Notes under the pieces: model-generated
Databases searched by the model: none
Told to the model about the DNA's origin: nothing
Seen by the model: the letters and a program-made list of their open reading frames with translations, nothing else
Made by a program: the position numbers and the translations under genes
NCBI RefSeq assembly: GCF_036894955.1
Contig: NZ_CP145905.1
Location: 1,557,501 to 1,621,500 of the forward strand
Direction of reading: 5' to 3'
Source: Paenibacillus sp. KS-LC4
GTDB taxonomy: Bacteria > Bacillota > Bacilli > Paenibacillales > Paenibacillaceae
Length of the DNA stretch: 64,000 nt
Shown here: piece by piece, positions 42,798 through 51,715 of the stretch
Numbering within the stretch: the stretch's first letter is position 1
How the letters are laid out: each line of letters opens with the position of its first letter

Positions 42798-42844
42798 AAT
42801 CAATAATCGAATGCTCAATAAACGTATGCTCAATAAACGAATGG
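42798..42844 (+). repeat. Short direct repeats after the lipoprotein gene
   Basis: About three copies of a 15-18 base unit (AATAATCGAATGCTC, AATAAACGTATGCTC, AATAAACGAATG) in tandem, just before the terminator. Confidence 0.7.
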
Positions 42845-42851
42845 GCATAAA

Positions 42852-42916
42852 AAAGACTGGCGACTCATCGGGCTGTGCATGCAGGGCACCCGATAAGGTC
42901 ATCGCCAGTTTTTTTG
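42852..42916 (+). terminator. Terminator after the lipoprotein gene
   Basis: AGACTGGCGA with TCGCCAGTTTTTTT, plus an inner CGGG/CCCG stem, and a clean T run. Confidence 0.85.
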
Positions 42917-42994
42917 TTTTTCGTATAAAGTCAGCGGCAAGCCAGCAAAAAGGCAAGCAGGCGGCACGCAAGTACAATGGCTAGCGAGTGCGGC

Positions 42995-44146
42995 CTACGG
43001 GCGGAATTGGACGTTTAGCTCAATAATTTCTGCGCGACTGCCGATGCGGAGCGGCGGCCCCCATGTGCCGAAGCCGGACGAGACGATGGCGTGAAGCTGT
43101 CCTTTTTGCAGAAAACCCCAATCGAGCTCGAACAGCCTTCTTGTGAAAAAGTGGTTCGGCATCAATTGACCCCGATGGGTATGGCCGGACAATGAAAGAT
43201 CAATGCCTTGCAGCGAAGCCTGCTCCAAATCGGATGGCTGATGATCCATCATAATGAGCGGCAGGGAGGCGTCGAGCGCTGCGACGAGCTCCATAACGGA
43301 TTGGCGGCCAGCGGGATCAGCTCTTTTGGCGCTGAGGTCTTTGCGTCCGATGATATAAAAGCCGTCGTCAATCTTCACGCTCTCGTCTTGCAGCACGCGA
43401 ATGCCGACAGCATTCATCTCTGCAATAAAGCGGGCGATGTGACCGCCAATATATTCGTGATTGCCAAGAACGGCATAGACGCCAAGCGGTGCTTTCAGGC
43501 GCTTCATAACGTTCGACATATGATCGTCGATATAAGGGGCAATGTCATCATCAATAATGTCGCCCGGCAGCAAAATCAGGTCTGGCTTCATTTTTTCCAT
43601 AGCATTTGCAAGCCGCCCCAAATGGCGTTTGCCTACGATGGTGCCCAGGTGTATGTCTGAGGCCATGCCGATACGCAGCGATTTGCGCGCTCCGGCCGAC
43701 TTTGCAATCGTAATGGAATAGGTGCGAACAATCGGGGTCCAGGCATTCCAGCTGCCGCGCAGAACAATTCCAATCATAATCAAGATGACGAGGCTCCCTA
43801 CGGCCAGCAAAGCAGTAGAAGCGGGGATATCCAGCTTCGTAAGCAGCCAGTATATGAGATTGGCTGGAGGAAGCAGCAGTATCCCATATTCCATAATCGC
43901 AAACCAGTAAGAGCCGATAAGCTTGAATGCACGCCCGATTTTGCGAAGTGGAGCTACAGGCTGGAGCAGTCTTCCAATGATATAAGAGAAGGAGATAATT
44001 GCGACAATAAAGGCATAGGGCCACGGGTTTTCCAAGGGAAGCAAGGCCGACAAATACAGCCATCCATTCCAGCCAATATAAAACTGAATAGCAACAAAAA
44101 TGAATAATACTAAAGCGATTATACCGATCAAACGCGGTTTCAACAT
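42995..44146 (-). CDS. Membrane-anchored metallophosphoesterase
   Basis: A 383-residue protein. Four hydrophobic segments in the first ~150 residues anchor it. A calcineurin-like phosphoesterase domain follows with every metal motif: SDIHLG, GDIIDDD, GNHEY, MDHQP and SGHTHRGQ. Relatives such as YkuE act on lipid-linked or wall-related phosphates at the membrane; the substrate here is not known. The start at ATG 44144-44146 has a GGGGAG site; a longer frame from 44176 does not. Confidence 0.85.
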   Translation of the reverse strand: MLKPRLIGIIALVLFIFVAIQFYIGWNGWLYLSALLPLENPWPYAFIVAIISFSYIIGRLLQPVAPLRKIGRAFKLIGSYWFAIMEYGILLLPPANLIYWLLTKLDIPASTALLAVGSLVILIMIGIVLRGSWNAWTPIVRTYSITIAKSAGARKSLRIGMASDIHLGTIVGKRHLGRLANAMEKMKPDLILLPGDIIDDDIAPYIDDHMSNVMKRLKAPLGVYAVLGNHEYIGGHIARFIAEMNAVGIRVLQDESVKIDDGFYIIGRKDLSAKRADPAGRQSVMELVAALDASLPLIMMDHQPSDLEQASLQGIDLSLSGHTHRGQLMPNHFFTRRLFELDWGFLQKGQLHAIVSSGFGTWGPPLRIGSRAEIIELNVQFRP

Positions 44147-44287
44147 TCGCACTCCCCAGTCATTAGCTTTGTGCATGAGAATTAGCTGCCAAATCTATTA
44201 TTATTCATGGTGAGAATACTATAGCATAATGGCAATTGTCAGGTAAAATAGAGTCAGAGACTAAGGGGAAGAAGGAGTGCCTTAACG

Positions 44288-44620
44288 TTGCCTTTCATCA
44301 TGCAAATGTTACTGTTTATTGCGGCCGGGCTTGCAGAAATCGGCGGCGGCTATTTGGTGTGGCTGTGGCTGCGCGAAGGAAAGCCTTATTGGTACGGTAT
44401 AATAGGCAGTGGAGTCTTAGTGCTTTACGGCATTTTGCCTACGCTGCAATCGTTTCCGACCTTTGGCAGAGTGTATGCAGCCTATGGCGGCGTATTCGTC
44501 GCGATGGCGGTGCTTTGGGGCTGGCTGGTAGACAAGCGAACGCCCGATCTTTACGATTGGATTGGCGCCGTCGTATGTCTGATCGGCGTATCGATTATTT
44601 TGTGGGCGCCGCGGGGATAG
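44288..44620 (+). CDS. YnfA/UPF0060 family small membrane protein
   Basis: A 110-residue protein with four predicted membrane helices and the family phrases [20 protein letters not shown] and [13 protein letters not shown]. This small-multidrug-resistance-like fold is found across bacteria; its transport role is not settled. It begins at TTG after a GAAGGAG site; an ATG four codons on is the alternative. It is separated by about 100 bases from topB and shows no link to it. Confidence 0.9.
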   Translation: MPFIMQMLLFIAAGLAEIGGGYLVWLWLREGKPYWYGIIGSGVLVLYGILPTLQSFPTFGRVYAAYGGVFVAMAVLWGWLVDKRTPDLYDWIGAVVCLIGVSIILWAPRG

Positions 44621-44717
44621 CTTGCTTAGGCGCCATGCTCGGTCTATTTTTGACAACATTAGCATTTGTAAGGATAATATAGCTTTACAAGCTGGACGAA
44701 TGGAGCGAATGGAAGAG

Positions 44718-46889
44718 ATGAAATCATTGGTTCTCGCGGAAAAGCCAAGCGTGGCAAAGGAAATTGCCCGTGTGCTTGGCTGTACGAACAAAAATAAAAG
44801 CTATATAGAAGGTTCTAAATATGTGGTAACCTGGGCGCTTGGCCATCTGGTTACGCTCGCGGAGCCGGAGGAATATGATCCGAAATACCGCAGCTGGAAT
44901 TTGGAGGATTTGCCGCTGCTGCCTCCTAAAATGAACTTGAAGGTGATGAAGGAAACATCCCATCAATTCAAGGCGGTAGCGCAGCTGTGCAAGCGTTCGG
45001 ATATTGGCGAGCTTATCATTGCGACTGATGCCGGGCGTGAGGGCGAGCTGGTTGCCCGCTGGATTATGGAGCTGGTGCATTGGCGCAAGCCGTTTAAGCG
45101 GCTCTGGATTTCGTCGCAGACGGATAAGGCAATCAAGGATGGCTTCAGCAGGCTGAAGCCGGGAGCGGAATACAACCATTTGTACGCTTCCGCTGTGTGC
45201 CGAGCCGAGGCGGACTGGCTCATTGGACTTAATGTCACCCGCGCTCTGACGACCAAATACAATGCACAACTGGCCGCAGGACGCGTACAGACGCCGACGC
45301 TTGCTGCGCTGATGGACCGGGAGAAGGAAATTGAGCAGTTCCAGTCTCAGCCATTTTGGACGGTATCTGCGGATATGGGCACTTTTCAGGCGATATGGCG
45401 CGAGCAGGATAGTCATGATGGCCGTGTATGGGGCCGGGATGAGGCTGGCGCAGTTGTCGCCCGCTTGCAGGGAAAAGGAGCGAAGGTGGATAAGCTGCGC
45501 ACCGTTGAAAAGTCGGAGCTGCATCCGGGAGCCTATGATTTGACGGAGCTTCAGCGCGATGCGAACAAGCGGCTGGGCTTCTCGGCGAAGCAGACGTCTA
45601 ATGTGCTGCAAAAGCTGTATGAGCAGCATAAAATCGTCACTTATCCGCGTACCGACTCGCGCTATCTATCGAGCGATATCGTGCCGACGTTCAAAAGCCG
45701 TCTGGAAAGCGTGGCGGTCGGGCCCTATGCGCCTTTTGCCCGCAAGCTGCTGCGTGGTCCGCTAACCGTGACGAAGCGATTCGTTGATGACAGCAAGGTC
45801 AGTGATCACCATGCGATTATTCCAACAGAGCAGTACGTCAACCTGTCAGCGCTAAGCGCGGAGGAGCGCAAGCTGTATGACTTGATCGTTCGCCGTTTCC
45901 TAGCTCTGTTCTCTCCAGCATACCGCTATGATGAGACGAGCGTAACGCTGGCGGTTGGCAGCGACAAGCTGTATGCTAAAGGGCGAGTCCAGAAGGAAAG
46001 CGGCTGGAAGGAGCTTTACAGCGGGGGTGGATTCGGCAGCGGAAGCTTCAGTGATGATGACGATGAAGACGATGATAAAACCCGCAGCGAGGTGGATCGC
46101 CAGTCAGAGCAGCTGCTGCCTGCCATGAGCATAGGGCAGATGCTGCCGATTAAGCAGGCCCGCTTCAAGGAGCTGCGGACGCTGCCGCCAGCAAGGTATA
46201 CAGAAGCAACGCTGCTAGGCCGAATGGAGAAGCATGGCCTAGGTACGCCAGCTACGCGTGCGGATATTATTGAGAAGCTGCTCGGCACCGACACCATTGA
46301 GCGCCGGGGCAACCAGCTGTCGCCTACAGGGAAAGGGCGACAACTGATTGAAATTGTCGTTGAGGAGCTGCGAAGGCCGGAGCTGACCGCTGAGTGGGAG
46401 CGGGAGCTTGAGCGGATTGCGCTCGGCAAGGGCAATCCAGCGAAATTTATGGCGGGCATCCGCGAGCAGGCCAGCAAATGGGTAGCAGAGGTGAAAAATG
46501 AAACAAAGGAATATAAGCCTCACAATCTGACGCATTCTCGCTGCCCGGAATGCAGCAAGCATTTGATGGAAGTGAAGGGCAAGCGGGGCAAGTCGCTCGT
46601 ATGTCCGGACCGGGAATGCGGTTACCGCCGCTCGGCTGAGCCGGCGCTGTCCAACAAGCGCTGCCCGCAATGCCGCAAGAAGATGGAAATTCATGACGGC
46701 AAAGCGGGGAAATACGCACAGTGCCGTCCATGCAACGTCATTGAAATGCTGGGCGATAAGCAGGGCGGAAGAATCAATAAGCATCAGGAGAAAAAACTGA
46801 TTAATCAATTCAGCGATAATGTATCGCTGTCAAGCAGCTTGGCGGATGCCCTTAAGGCGGCTATGAGCAAGCAGGAGGATGATAAGTAA
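44718..46889 (+). CDS. topB: DNA topoisomerase III
   Basis: A 723-residue type IA topoisomerase. The N-terminal TOPRIM motif (LAEKPSVAKEIARVLG; ATDAGREGELVAR), the active-site Tyr309 (TYPRTDSRYLS) and the C-terminal zinc ribbons (CPECSKHLMEV...CPDRECGYRR and CPQCRKKM...CRPCN) define it. It relaxes or decatenates DNA through single-strand passage. The start at 44718 (MKSLVLAEK) matches the usual TopB beginning; in-frame ATGs at 44700 and 44709 are possible. A Ser/Asp-rich insert (GGGFGSGSFSDDDDEDDD) near residue 440 is a disordered loop. Confidence 0.92.
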   Translation: MKSLVLAEKPSVAKEIARVLGCTNKNKSYIEGSKYVVTWALGHLVTLAEPEEYDPKYRSWNLEDLPLLPPKMNLKVMKETSHQFKAVAQLCKRSDIGELIIATDAGREGELVARWIMELVHWRKPFKRLWISSQTDKAIKDGFSRLKPGAEYNHLYASAVCRAEADWLIGLNVTRALTTKYNAQLAAGRVQTPTLAALMDREKEIEQFQSQPFWTVSADMGTFQAIWREQDSHDGRVWGRDEAGAVVARLQGKGAKVDKLRTVEKSELHPGAYDLTELQRDANKRLGFSAKQTSNVLQKLYEQHKIVTYPRTDSRYLSSDIVPTFKSRLESVAVGPYAPFARKLLRGPLTVTKRFVDDSKVSDHHAIIPTEQYVNLSALSAEERKLYDLIVRRFLALFSPAYRYDETSVTLAVGSDKLYAKGRVQKESGWKELYSGGGFGSGSFSDDDDEDDDKTRSEVDRQSEQLLPAMSIGQMLPIKQARFKELRTLPPARYTEATLLGRMEKHGLGTPATRADIIEKLLGTDTIERRGNQLSPTGKGRQLIEIVVEELRRPELTAEWERELERIALGKGNPAKFMAGIREQASKWVAEVKNETKEYKPHNLTHSRCPECSKHLMEVKGKRGKSLVCPDRECGYRRSAEPALSNKRCPQCRKKMEIHDGKAGKYAQCRPCNVIEMLGDKQGGRINKHQEKKLINQFSDNVSLSSSLADALKAAMSKQEDDK

Positions 46890-46891
46890 AT

Positions 46892-46963
46892 TCATCAAGA
46901 GGTCATTAAGAAAGCTCATCAAGAGGTCATTAAGAAAGCTCATCAAGAGGTCATCAAGATACT
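46892..46963 (+). repeat. 24-base tandem repeat, three copies
   Basis: Unit TCATCAAGAGGTCATTAAGAAAGC begins at 46892, 46916 and 46940 (last copy partial and diverged). It starts just after the topB stop. Confidence 0.85.
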
Positions 46964-47016
46964 CAGTTAAAAAGCTAGTCAGCAAGATATAAGCAAATAA
47001 GCAAGTGAACGGCTCT

Positions 47017-47064
47017 GAAAGCTTCGGCCTGCGCCACTGAAGGCAGGCTTGAAGCTTTTTCTTA
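47017..47064 (+). terminator. Terminator after topB
   Basis: AAAGCTTC/GAAGCTTT with an inner CCTGC/GCAGG stem, then a T run. Confidence 0.8.
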
Positions 47065-47130
47065 TATTTGAGCTTGACTAGCGATTCTATAGGCCTTAGC
47101 GTTATAAGGTATAGAGAAAAAAATTGCTTT

Positions 47131-47145
47131 AGTAAGCGTTTACTT
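47131..47145 (+). promoter_or_regulatory. LacI/CcpA-type operator (cre-like palindrome)
   Basis: AGTAAGCGTTTACTT is a near-perfect palindrome with central CG. It matches 12 of 14 consensus cre positions. It lies 55 bases upstream of the 47200 start codon and could be a catabolite-control or sugar-responsive repressor site. Confidence 0.55.
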
Positions 47146-47199
47146 TAAAAACAACGCTGTTGGGAAGAAACTACTTTGGCAGTGTCAGGAGGAGCGTTC

Positions 47200-48228
47200 A
47201 TGTGGAAAGCAGATCAGCTATTAAATCGGCTTTATGAGGAGGCGGTTGAAGCCCATCGTGTGGCCGCGGAATCAGAAAGCAGGGAAGGCAGAAGGCTGCA
47301 ATTAAAGAGTGCGCTTGCATCGGCGGTAGGTTCTTTTGAATCAAACCTTGGGCATGAGCCCGTCGTGCTTGAACGAGTACAATGCGATGGATATACGAGG
47401 GAACGAGTGGAGCTGTCTGCTACACCGGGGCTTTCATTCGCAGCGTATGTGCTTATTCCAGACGGCGCTGAGGGAGAGAGGCTGCCCGGTGTGCTCGCGG
47501 TGCATGGACATGGCTATGGCAGCAGAGAAATCGTCGGATTGCTTCCGGATGGCGCAGAAGACTTTGGCAAGCCTAACATTCATCAGCATTTTGCGGTCCA
47601 ACTGGTGAAGCGCGGCATGGTCGTCATTGCACCGGATGTCGTTGGCTTCGGTGAGCGGAAGCTGGATGCGGATTTGCAGGAAAATCCCGACGCCCCAAGC
47701 TCCTGCTATAGATTGTCCACACAGCTCATGATGCTGGGCAAAACGCTTACAGGCCTGCGAACGGCCGAAGTGCTGGAAGCGCTTAATTATTTGGCACTCC
47801 GGCCGGAGGTGGATGCGAGCCGCATAGGGGCTATGGGCTTTTCAGGCGGAGCGCTTATCTCGTATGTAGCCGCTGCATTGGATGATCGGATAAAGGCCGT
47901 CGTCCTGACTGGTTTTACAAATACGATTAAGGACAGCATATTTGCCGTTCATCACTGCATTGACAATTATACGCCAGGCCTGCTGGCTCATGCCGAGCTC
48001 CCAGAGCTGATCGGTCTAATTGCGCCGCGCCCGCTGTTTCTGGAAGCTGGGCAAAATGACCCGATTTTCCCGATTGAGGGCTTTAAAAAAGCGGCAGCAG
48101 AGCTGCAAGCGATCTACGAACGCGAAGGCGCGCCGGAGCAGCTGCAATGCGACATTTTTCCAGGTATCCATGAAATCAGCGGACGGATGTCTTATCAATG
48201 GCTGCACCAAACGCTTTCAATGAAATAG
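47200..48228 (+). CDS. Alpha/beta hydrolase (dienelactone-hydrolase/acetyl-xylan-esterase-like)
   Basis: A 342-residue cytoplasmic hydrolase. The oxyanion-region phrase VLAVHGHGYGSRE, the nucleophile GFSGGA, the acid GQNDPIFP and the histidine GIHEISG form the triad. The family (AB hydrolases often in sugar-utilisation loci) includes cephalosporin-C deacetylase-like esterases. The ATG at 47200 follows AGGAGG; an upstream in-frame start at 47176 lacks a site. The LacI-type operator in front suggests carbohydrate-linked control. A terminator follows. Confidence 0.85.
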   Translation: MWKADQLLNRLYEEAVEAHRVAAESESREGRRLQLKSALASAVGSFESNLGHEPVVLERVQCDGYTRERVELSATPGLSFAAYVLIPDGAEGERLPGVLAVHGHGYGSREIVGLLPDGAEDFGKPNIHQHFAVQLVKRGMVVIAPDVVGFGERKLDADLQENPDAPSSCYRLSTQLMMLGKTLTGLRTAEVLEALNYLALRPEVDASRIGAMGFSGGALISYVAAALDDRIKAVVLTGFTNTIKDSIFAVHHCIDNYTPGLLAHAELPELIGLIAPRPLFLEAGQNDPIFPIEGFKKAAAELQAIYEREGAPEQLQCDIFPGIHEISGRMSYQWLHQTLSMK

Positions 48229-48235
48229 AGGTTAA

Positions 48236-48270
48236 GCAAAGAGGATGCCGCTGAGCAGCCTCTTTGTTCT
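48236..48270 (+). terminator. Terminator after the hydrolase gene
   Basis: CAAAGAGG pairs with CCTCTTTG with an inner GC/GC pair, then a T-rich run. Confidence 0.75.
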
Positions 48271-48910
48271 ATTTACCGCCATGGTCCTCAATGTGAGCTT
48301 AAGCACAGAAAGTCTGCTTCATGCGCTTCGTTTCTGGGGTTTTCTCTGAGCATCAAACACAAGGATAGGCTTGTTGGACACAACAGACGCTATTTCCACA
48401 AATGACGGGTTAAGACACAGTCCGCGGACTCAGAAGCCGTTAATGCGCTGCCTATCATCATTTTGAGAGGATTATGTAGGCAATAGCGAATCTTCTGTCA
48501 GCTTACGGCCAAAAAGGGAATAAAAATCGAGAATAGCGGAAGCTCAGTCCGCCAAATAAGGAAGGAGCTATCATGCCCGTGCGGTATAGGAGCTTTACTC
48601 ATTACAACTATGCTCATTACAACTATCCTCATACACAACTGAGCTTATACACAACTATGCTCTTTGTTAGCAACAATTGCATGCTGTAGTTCCTTAATTC
48701 CTGAATAGTCAGAGAAGATTAGCCCGACTAAGCATTAAGCTAGGAGCGGCGGAACATGCACAGTCTAACTAAATATGCACAGCCTAACTAAATGAATGCC
48801 CTGGTGACCCTGGTGGCGCTGGCGTCCTTCATAAGAGGGGCTTCTTACCTGCGTCAATCATCCAAGAGACAGACGTCTTGCCGACATATGCTATGGAGGA
48901 GGAAGCAGGA
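48271..48910. other. Gene-poor stretch with short repeats
   Basis: About 640 bases with no gene I can support. It holds degenerate direct repeats (CTCATTACAACTAT- and CTTATACACAACTATG-like units at about 48596-48662; GCACAGTCTAACTAAAT- and GCACAGCCTAACTAAAT-like units at about 48758-48795). It may be decayed sequence or an unrecognised structured element. Confidence 0.5.
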
Positions 48911-48926
48911 AAGGAGCTGGTAGCTT

Positions 48927-49601
48927 TTGAGCGAGCATCAGGGCAGGCAGTTGGCGAGCAAGTGGGCAAAGACGGCCGTATTATTGTCCCACGCGGGTAT
49001 TGCCCCGCACATTCCCCCTACTAGACGGTATACTGGGGAAAACTTGAGGAGCATGCTACAATCGCATCAAATGGTTGTAATCAAGCCGGTTCGCGGAGCA
49101 GGCGGGCATGGAGTTATTAAGGTGACACAGGATGGAAGCGCAAGCTATTCCTACACTTATTATGCAAAGAAAAAGCAATTCAGCAGCTTTAACGCACTGA
49201 AGAGCGCGCTTGATAAGCAACGCAAGGGACGGGCTTATATTATACAAAAAGGCATCCGTCTGGCATCCGTCGGCAGCAGGCCGATCGACTACCGCGTGAA
49301 ATATGTAAAGACCGATACGGGCTGGGTTTATCGCTCCATGGTAGGAAGAATTGCTAGAGAGGGACTATTCGTAACGAACCTCTGCCGAGGCGGAACGATG
49401 GTTAGCGCAGCAGAAGGCATAAGGCGCTCTATTTCCGGCGCAGCCGTTCGGGCGAAAAAATCGAAGATGAGAGAATTGACGGTACTTGCGACGCAGTTGC
49501 TGGAAGAGCGATTTCCAGGCATTGGGCAGTTAGGCTTCGATTATGGCATCGACAAGAGCGGGAAGATATGGATTTTTGAGGTGAACACAAGGCCGCAATA
49601 A
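48927..49601 (+). CDS. YheC/YheD-like ATP-grasp protein (spore-coat associated type)
   Basis: A 224-residue ATP-grasp domain protein with the phrases VVIKPVRGAGGHGVIKV (ATP-binding), RPIDYRVKYVKT and FGYDKSGKIWIFEVNTRPQ-like (metal/carboxylate end). The YheC/YheD group is associated with endospores; its substrate is unknown. Length is short versus longer YheC proteins, so it is a minimal single-domain form. A TTG start after AAGGAG at 10-base spacing is preferred. It is followed at once by a terminator. Confidence 0.8.
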   Translation: MSEHQGRQLASKWAKTAVLLSHAGIAPHIPPTRRYTGENLRSMLQSHQMVVIKPVRGAGGHGVIKVTQDGSASYSYTYYAKKKQFSSFNALKSALDKQRKGRAYIIQKGIRLASVGSRPIDYRVKYVKTDTGWVYRSMVGRIAREGLFVTNLCRGGTMVSAAEGIRRSISGAAVRAKKSKMRELTVLATQLLEERFPGIGQLGFDYGIDKSGKIWIFEVNTRPQ

Positions 49602-49624
49602 ACCCGAAAGGGTTTATTTTTTTG
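49597..49624 (+). terminator. Terminator after the ATP-grasp gene
   Basis: AATAAACCC-GAAA-GGGTTTATTTTTTT: a compact hairpin with a GAAA loop and long T run that overlaps the stop codon. Confidence 0.9.
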
Positions 49625-49748
49625 TCTTCCACTTCATTACCATAGGAGGGAAAAATAACTAACGACATTAAACGATAAGATTGATAGATTAAGAGATTGT
49701 AATTAAAGTTTTTTATAGAATTGGTAAAAATTGAGACTGTGTATAAAC

Positions 49749-49866
49749 GTATCCACAATTTACACAGCGTGAATCCTCAGGATTCGACGTTTATTCACAC
49801 GCCATGCACACCCTGTCCACAAGCAACTGTGTATAATCAGAACGGTTGTTCTATCGTTTATCCCCA
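49749..49866 (+). promoter_or_regulatory. Cluster of DnaA-box-like 9-mers upstream of sda
   Basis: Five sites close to TTATCCACA: GTATCCACA (49749-49757), TTATTCACA (49791-49799), CTGTCCACA (49813-49821), TTATACACA on the minus strand (49828-49836) and TTATCCCCA (49858-49866). A perfect TATAAT at 49832-49837 overlaps one of them. B. subtilis sda is known to be controlled by DnaA through such boxes. Confidence 0.7.
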
Positions 49867-49915
49867 TGATAATATGGTGAAGCATTAGCAAAAGCCATGA
49901 AAGGAAGTGCCGATT

Positions 49916-50059
49916 ATGGAGCTTATGTCCGACGATTTTCTTAAGGACACCTACTATGCGGCGGTCCAGTCTAAGCTAGATCAGGAATTTATCCAAATGC
50001 TGCTGTTTGAAATGAAGCGAAGGCAATTGACAGACGAGAATGTGCGTATTACAGCCTGA
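49916..50059 (+). CDS. sda: Sporulation checkpoint inhibitor Sda
   Basis: A 47-residue protein, too short for many ORF scans. It reads SDDFLKDTYYAAVQSK, then LDQEFIQMLLFEMKRR, then QLTDEN, the helical-hairpin pattern of B. subtilis Sda (SDELLIESYFKA..., FIELIENEIKRRSL). Sda binds the histidine kinase KinA and blocks its phosphorylation, delaying sporulation when DNA replication is disturbed. AAGGAAG lies 9 bases before the ATG at 49916; a second ATG is three codons on. The DnaA-box-like cluster upstream fits DnaA-linked control as known in B. subtilis. Confidence 0.85.
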   Translation: MELMSDDFLKDTYYAAVQSKLDQEFIQMLLFEMKRRQLTDENVRITA

Positions 50060-50063
50060 GAGG

Positions 50064-50303
50064 TTATGACTGCCATTCCCTTATGCACACTTCTATTGTA
50101 TGCCCGCAGCTTGGGCATAGTGCTGTATGTAAACAAATTGCATCGCCATTCAGATTGCGGGTGGAACCGGAGATGGATACAGGCTCGTATGGAGCATAAG
50201 GATCATTCCATTCCAGCGTACGCCCGCAATCGTTCATCGCTTCATTGCACTTGCCACAACTTACTTCCACTCTCTTGATGCCATTGCAGACTGGACAAAA
50301 CAT
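50064..50303 (-). CDS. Small zinc-ribbon-like protein of unknown function
   Basis: A 79-residue protein with the cysteine pairs CPVC, CGKC and CPSC, arranged like a double zinc ribbon (DnaJ or rubredoxin-like knuckles). The middle has a Trp/Pro-rich stretch (LEWNDPYAPYEPVSISG). The ATG at 50301-50303 follows AAGGAGGAT; the longer frame from 50327 is not needed. It is convergent with sda and sits next to yumC. I cannot name a family or function. Confidence 0.7.
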   Translation of the reverse strand: MFCPVCNGIKRVEVSCGKCNEAMNDCGRTLEWNDPYAPYEPVSISGSTRNLNGDAICLHTALCPSCGHTIEVCIREWQS

Positions 50304-50419
50304 AAGGGTATCCTCCTTGGCTTGCACCGCTTAACGCCATGCATTGCTCCAAGGTAGAATACCCTTATTTGTGTATAATTACTTCATTGCTTGTATGAAG
50401 GGCTGCGCGCGTTTGCTGC

Positions 50420-51421
50420 TTACAGCTTCATATTGCTGCTGTGACCAGGGGAAAGCTTCGCTTCTGGATCTACATATACTTTAGCATTGTTTATCGCGGT
50501 TGGCGCTTCGCCAAACCCAACAGCAATCAGCTTAAGCTTGCCTGGGTAGGTCGTAATATCGCCGGCTGCGAATATTCCGGGAATATTCGTTTCCATGCGT
50601 GTATCCACGACGATCGAGCCGCCTTGAATTTCAATGCCCCATTCGGCAATTGGGCCAAGGGAGGATACGAAGCCGAAGTTGACAATAACGGCATCGACAT
50701 CAAGCTCGGTCGTTTCTTTCGTTTTCACGTGGGCAAGCGTTACTTTCTCGATTTGGTCCTCGCCATGCAGCGCGGTAATTTCCATCGGAGTCAGCACATT
50801 GACTTTGGAATTCATCAGGTTCTCTACACTGTGCTCATGTGCACGGAACTTGTCTCTGCGGTGAATGAGCGTTACGCTCTTCGCAATCGGCTCCAGCATA
50901 AGCGACCAGTCAACCGCGGAATCGCCGCCGCCGCTGATCAGAACATTCTGATCCTTGAAGCGTTGCAAGTCGCCGACAAAATAATGCAGATTTTTCTTCT
51001 CGTAAGCGCTGGCTTCCGGAAGCTCCAGACGACGCGGTTCAAATGCGCCTACGCCAGCTGTAATAATAACAGCCTTCGCATAGTGGGTTTCTGTATCCGT
51101 CGTAATTTCGAACAGGCGCTCATCCTTCTTAACAACCTGCTTAACCTTTTGCTCCAGGCAAATTTCAGGTTTGAAGTGGTTAAGCTGCTCGACAAGACGG
51201 TCAACAAGCTCTTGAGCTGTTACTTTTGGGAAGCCTGCAACATCATAAATATATTTCTCTGGATAAAGAGCAGCCAGTTGTCCACCAAGTTGGGGCATGC
51301 TTTCTATAAGCTTAACGGATGCTTGGCGCATGCCGCCGTAAAAAGCAGCGAATAGGCCAGCAGGGCCGCCGCCAATAATTGCGATATCGACAATGTTTTC
51401 GGGTAGTTCAGTTTGAGACAA
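50420..51421 (-). CDS. yumC: Ferredoxin/flavodoxin-NADP+ reductase (thioredoxin-reductase type)
   Basis: A 333-residue flavoenzyme. FAD motif [17 protein letters not shown] near the N-terminus, NADPH motif [11 protein letters not shown] near the middle, and [12 protein letters not shown] at the FAD-contact region. It lacks the CxxC of thioredoxin reductase, which is the mark of the YumC-type ferredoxin-NADP+ reductases that move electrons between NADPH and ferredoxin or flavodoxin. I prefer the TTG at 51419-51421 because GGAGGTG lies just upstream; a longer frame from 51478 would hide it. It is divergent from the ndh gene. Confidence 0.9.
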   Translation of the reverse strand: MSQTELPENIVDIAIIGGGPAGLFAAFYGGMRQASVKLIESMPQLGGQLAALYPEKYIYDVAGFPKVTAQELVDRLVEQLNHFKPEICLEQKVKQVVKKDERLFEITTDTETHYAKAVIITAGVGAFEPRRLELPEASAYEKKNLHYFVGDLQRFKDQNVLISGGGDSAVDWSLMLEPIAKSVTLIHRRDKFRAHEHSVENLMNSKVNVLTPMEITALHGEDQIEKVTLAHVKTKETTELDVDAVIVNFGFVSSLGPIAEWGIEIQGGSIVVDTRMETNIPGIFAAGDITTYPGKLKLIAVGFGEAPTAINNAKVYVDPEAKLSPGHSSNMKL

Positions 51422-51715
51422 CGTAGGCACCTCCACATATTTGTATCTATCCTTATTATTATAAACATATGGACACAAAGAAGGAAATAACTAATTTGTA
51501 TGCCCTTCTAAACTTTTTCGTATAAAATGCCATTGAACTTTCGTTCAAAACTCTGTAGTATGTCTGTTGTATGTTAAGATTGGCACAGCTGGAAATTAGC
51601 AAAATAGAGGGAGACTAAGTTGCACATTTAATCCTCGTAGATCATAAATGTAGAAAGAGGTTTGTGTAATTTTTCACAATATAATTAAACGCATAGGAAT
51701 GGAAGGGATCATACG

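Noticed and set aside
48271..48910. A tRNA, small RNA or CRISPR array in the gene-poor stretch
   Set aside because: No cloverleaf, no regular repeat-spacer pattern and no convincing promoter-terminator pair; only degenerate short repeats.
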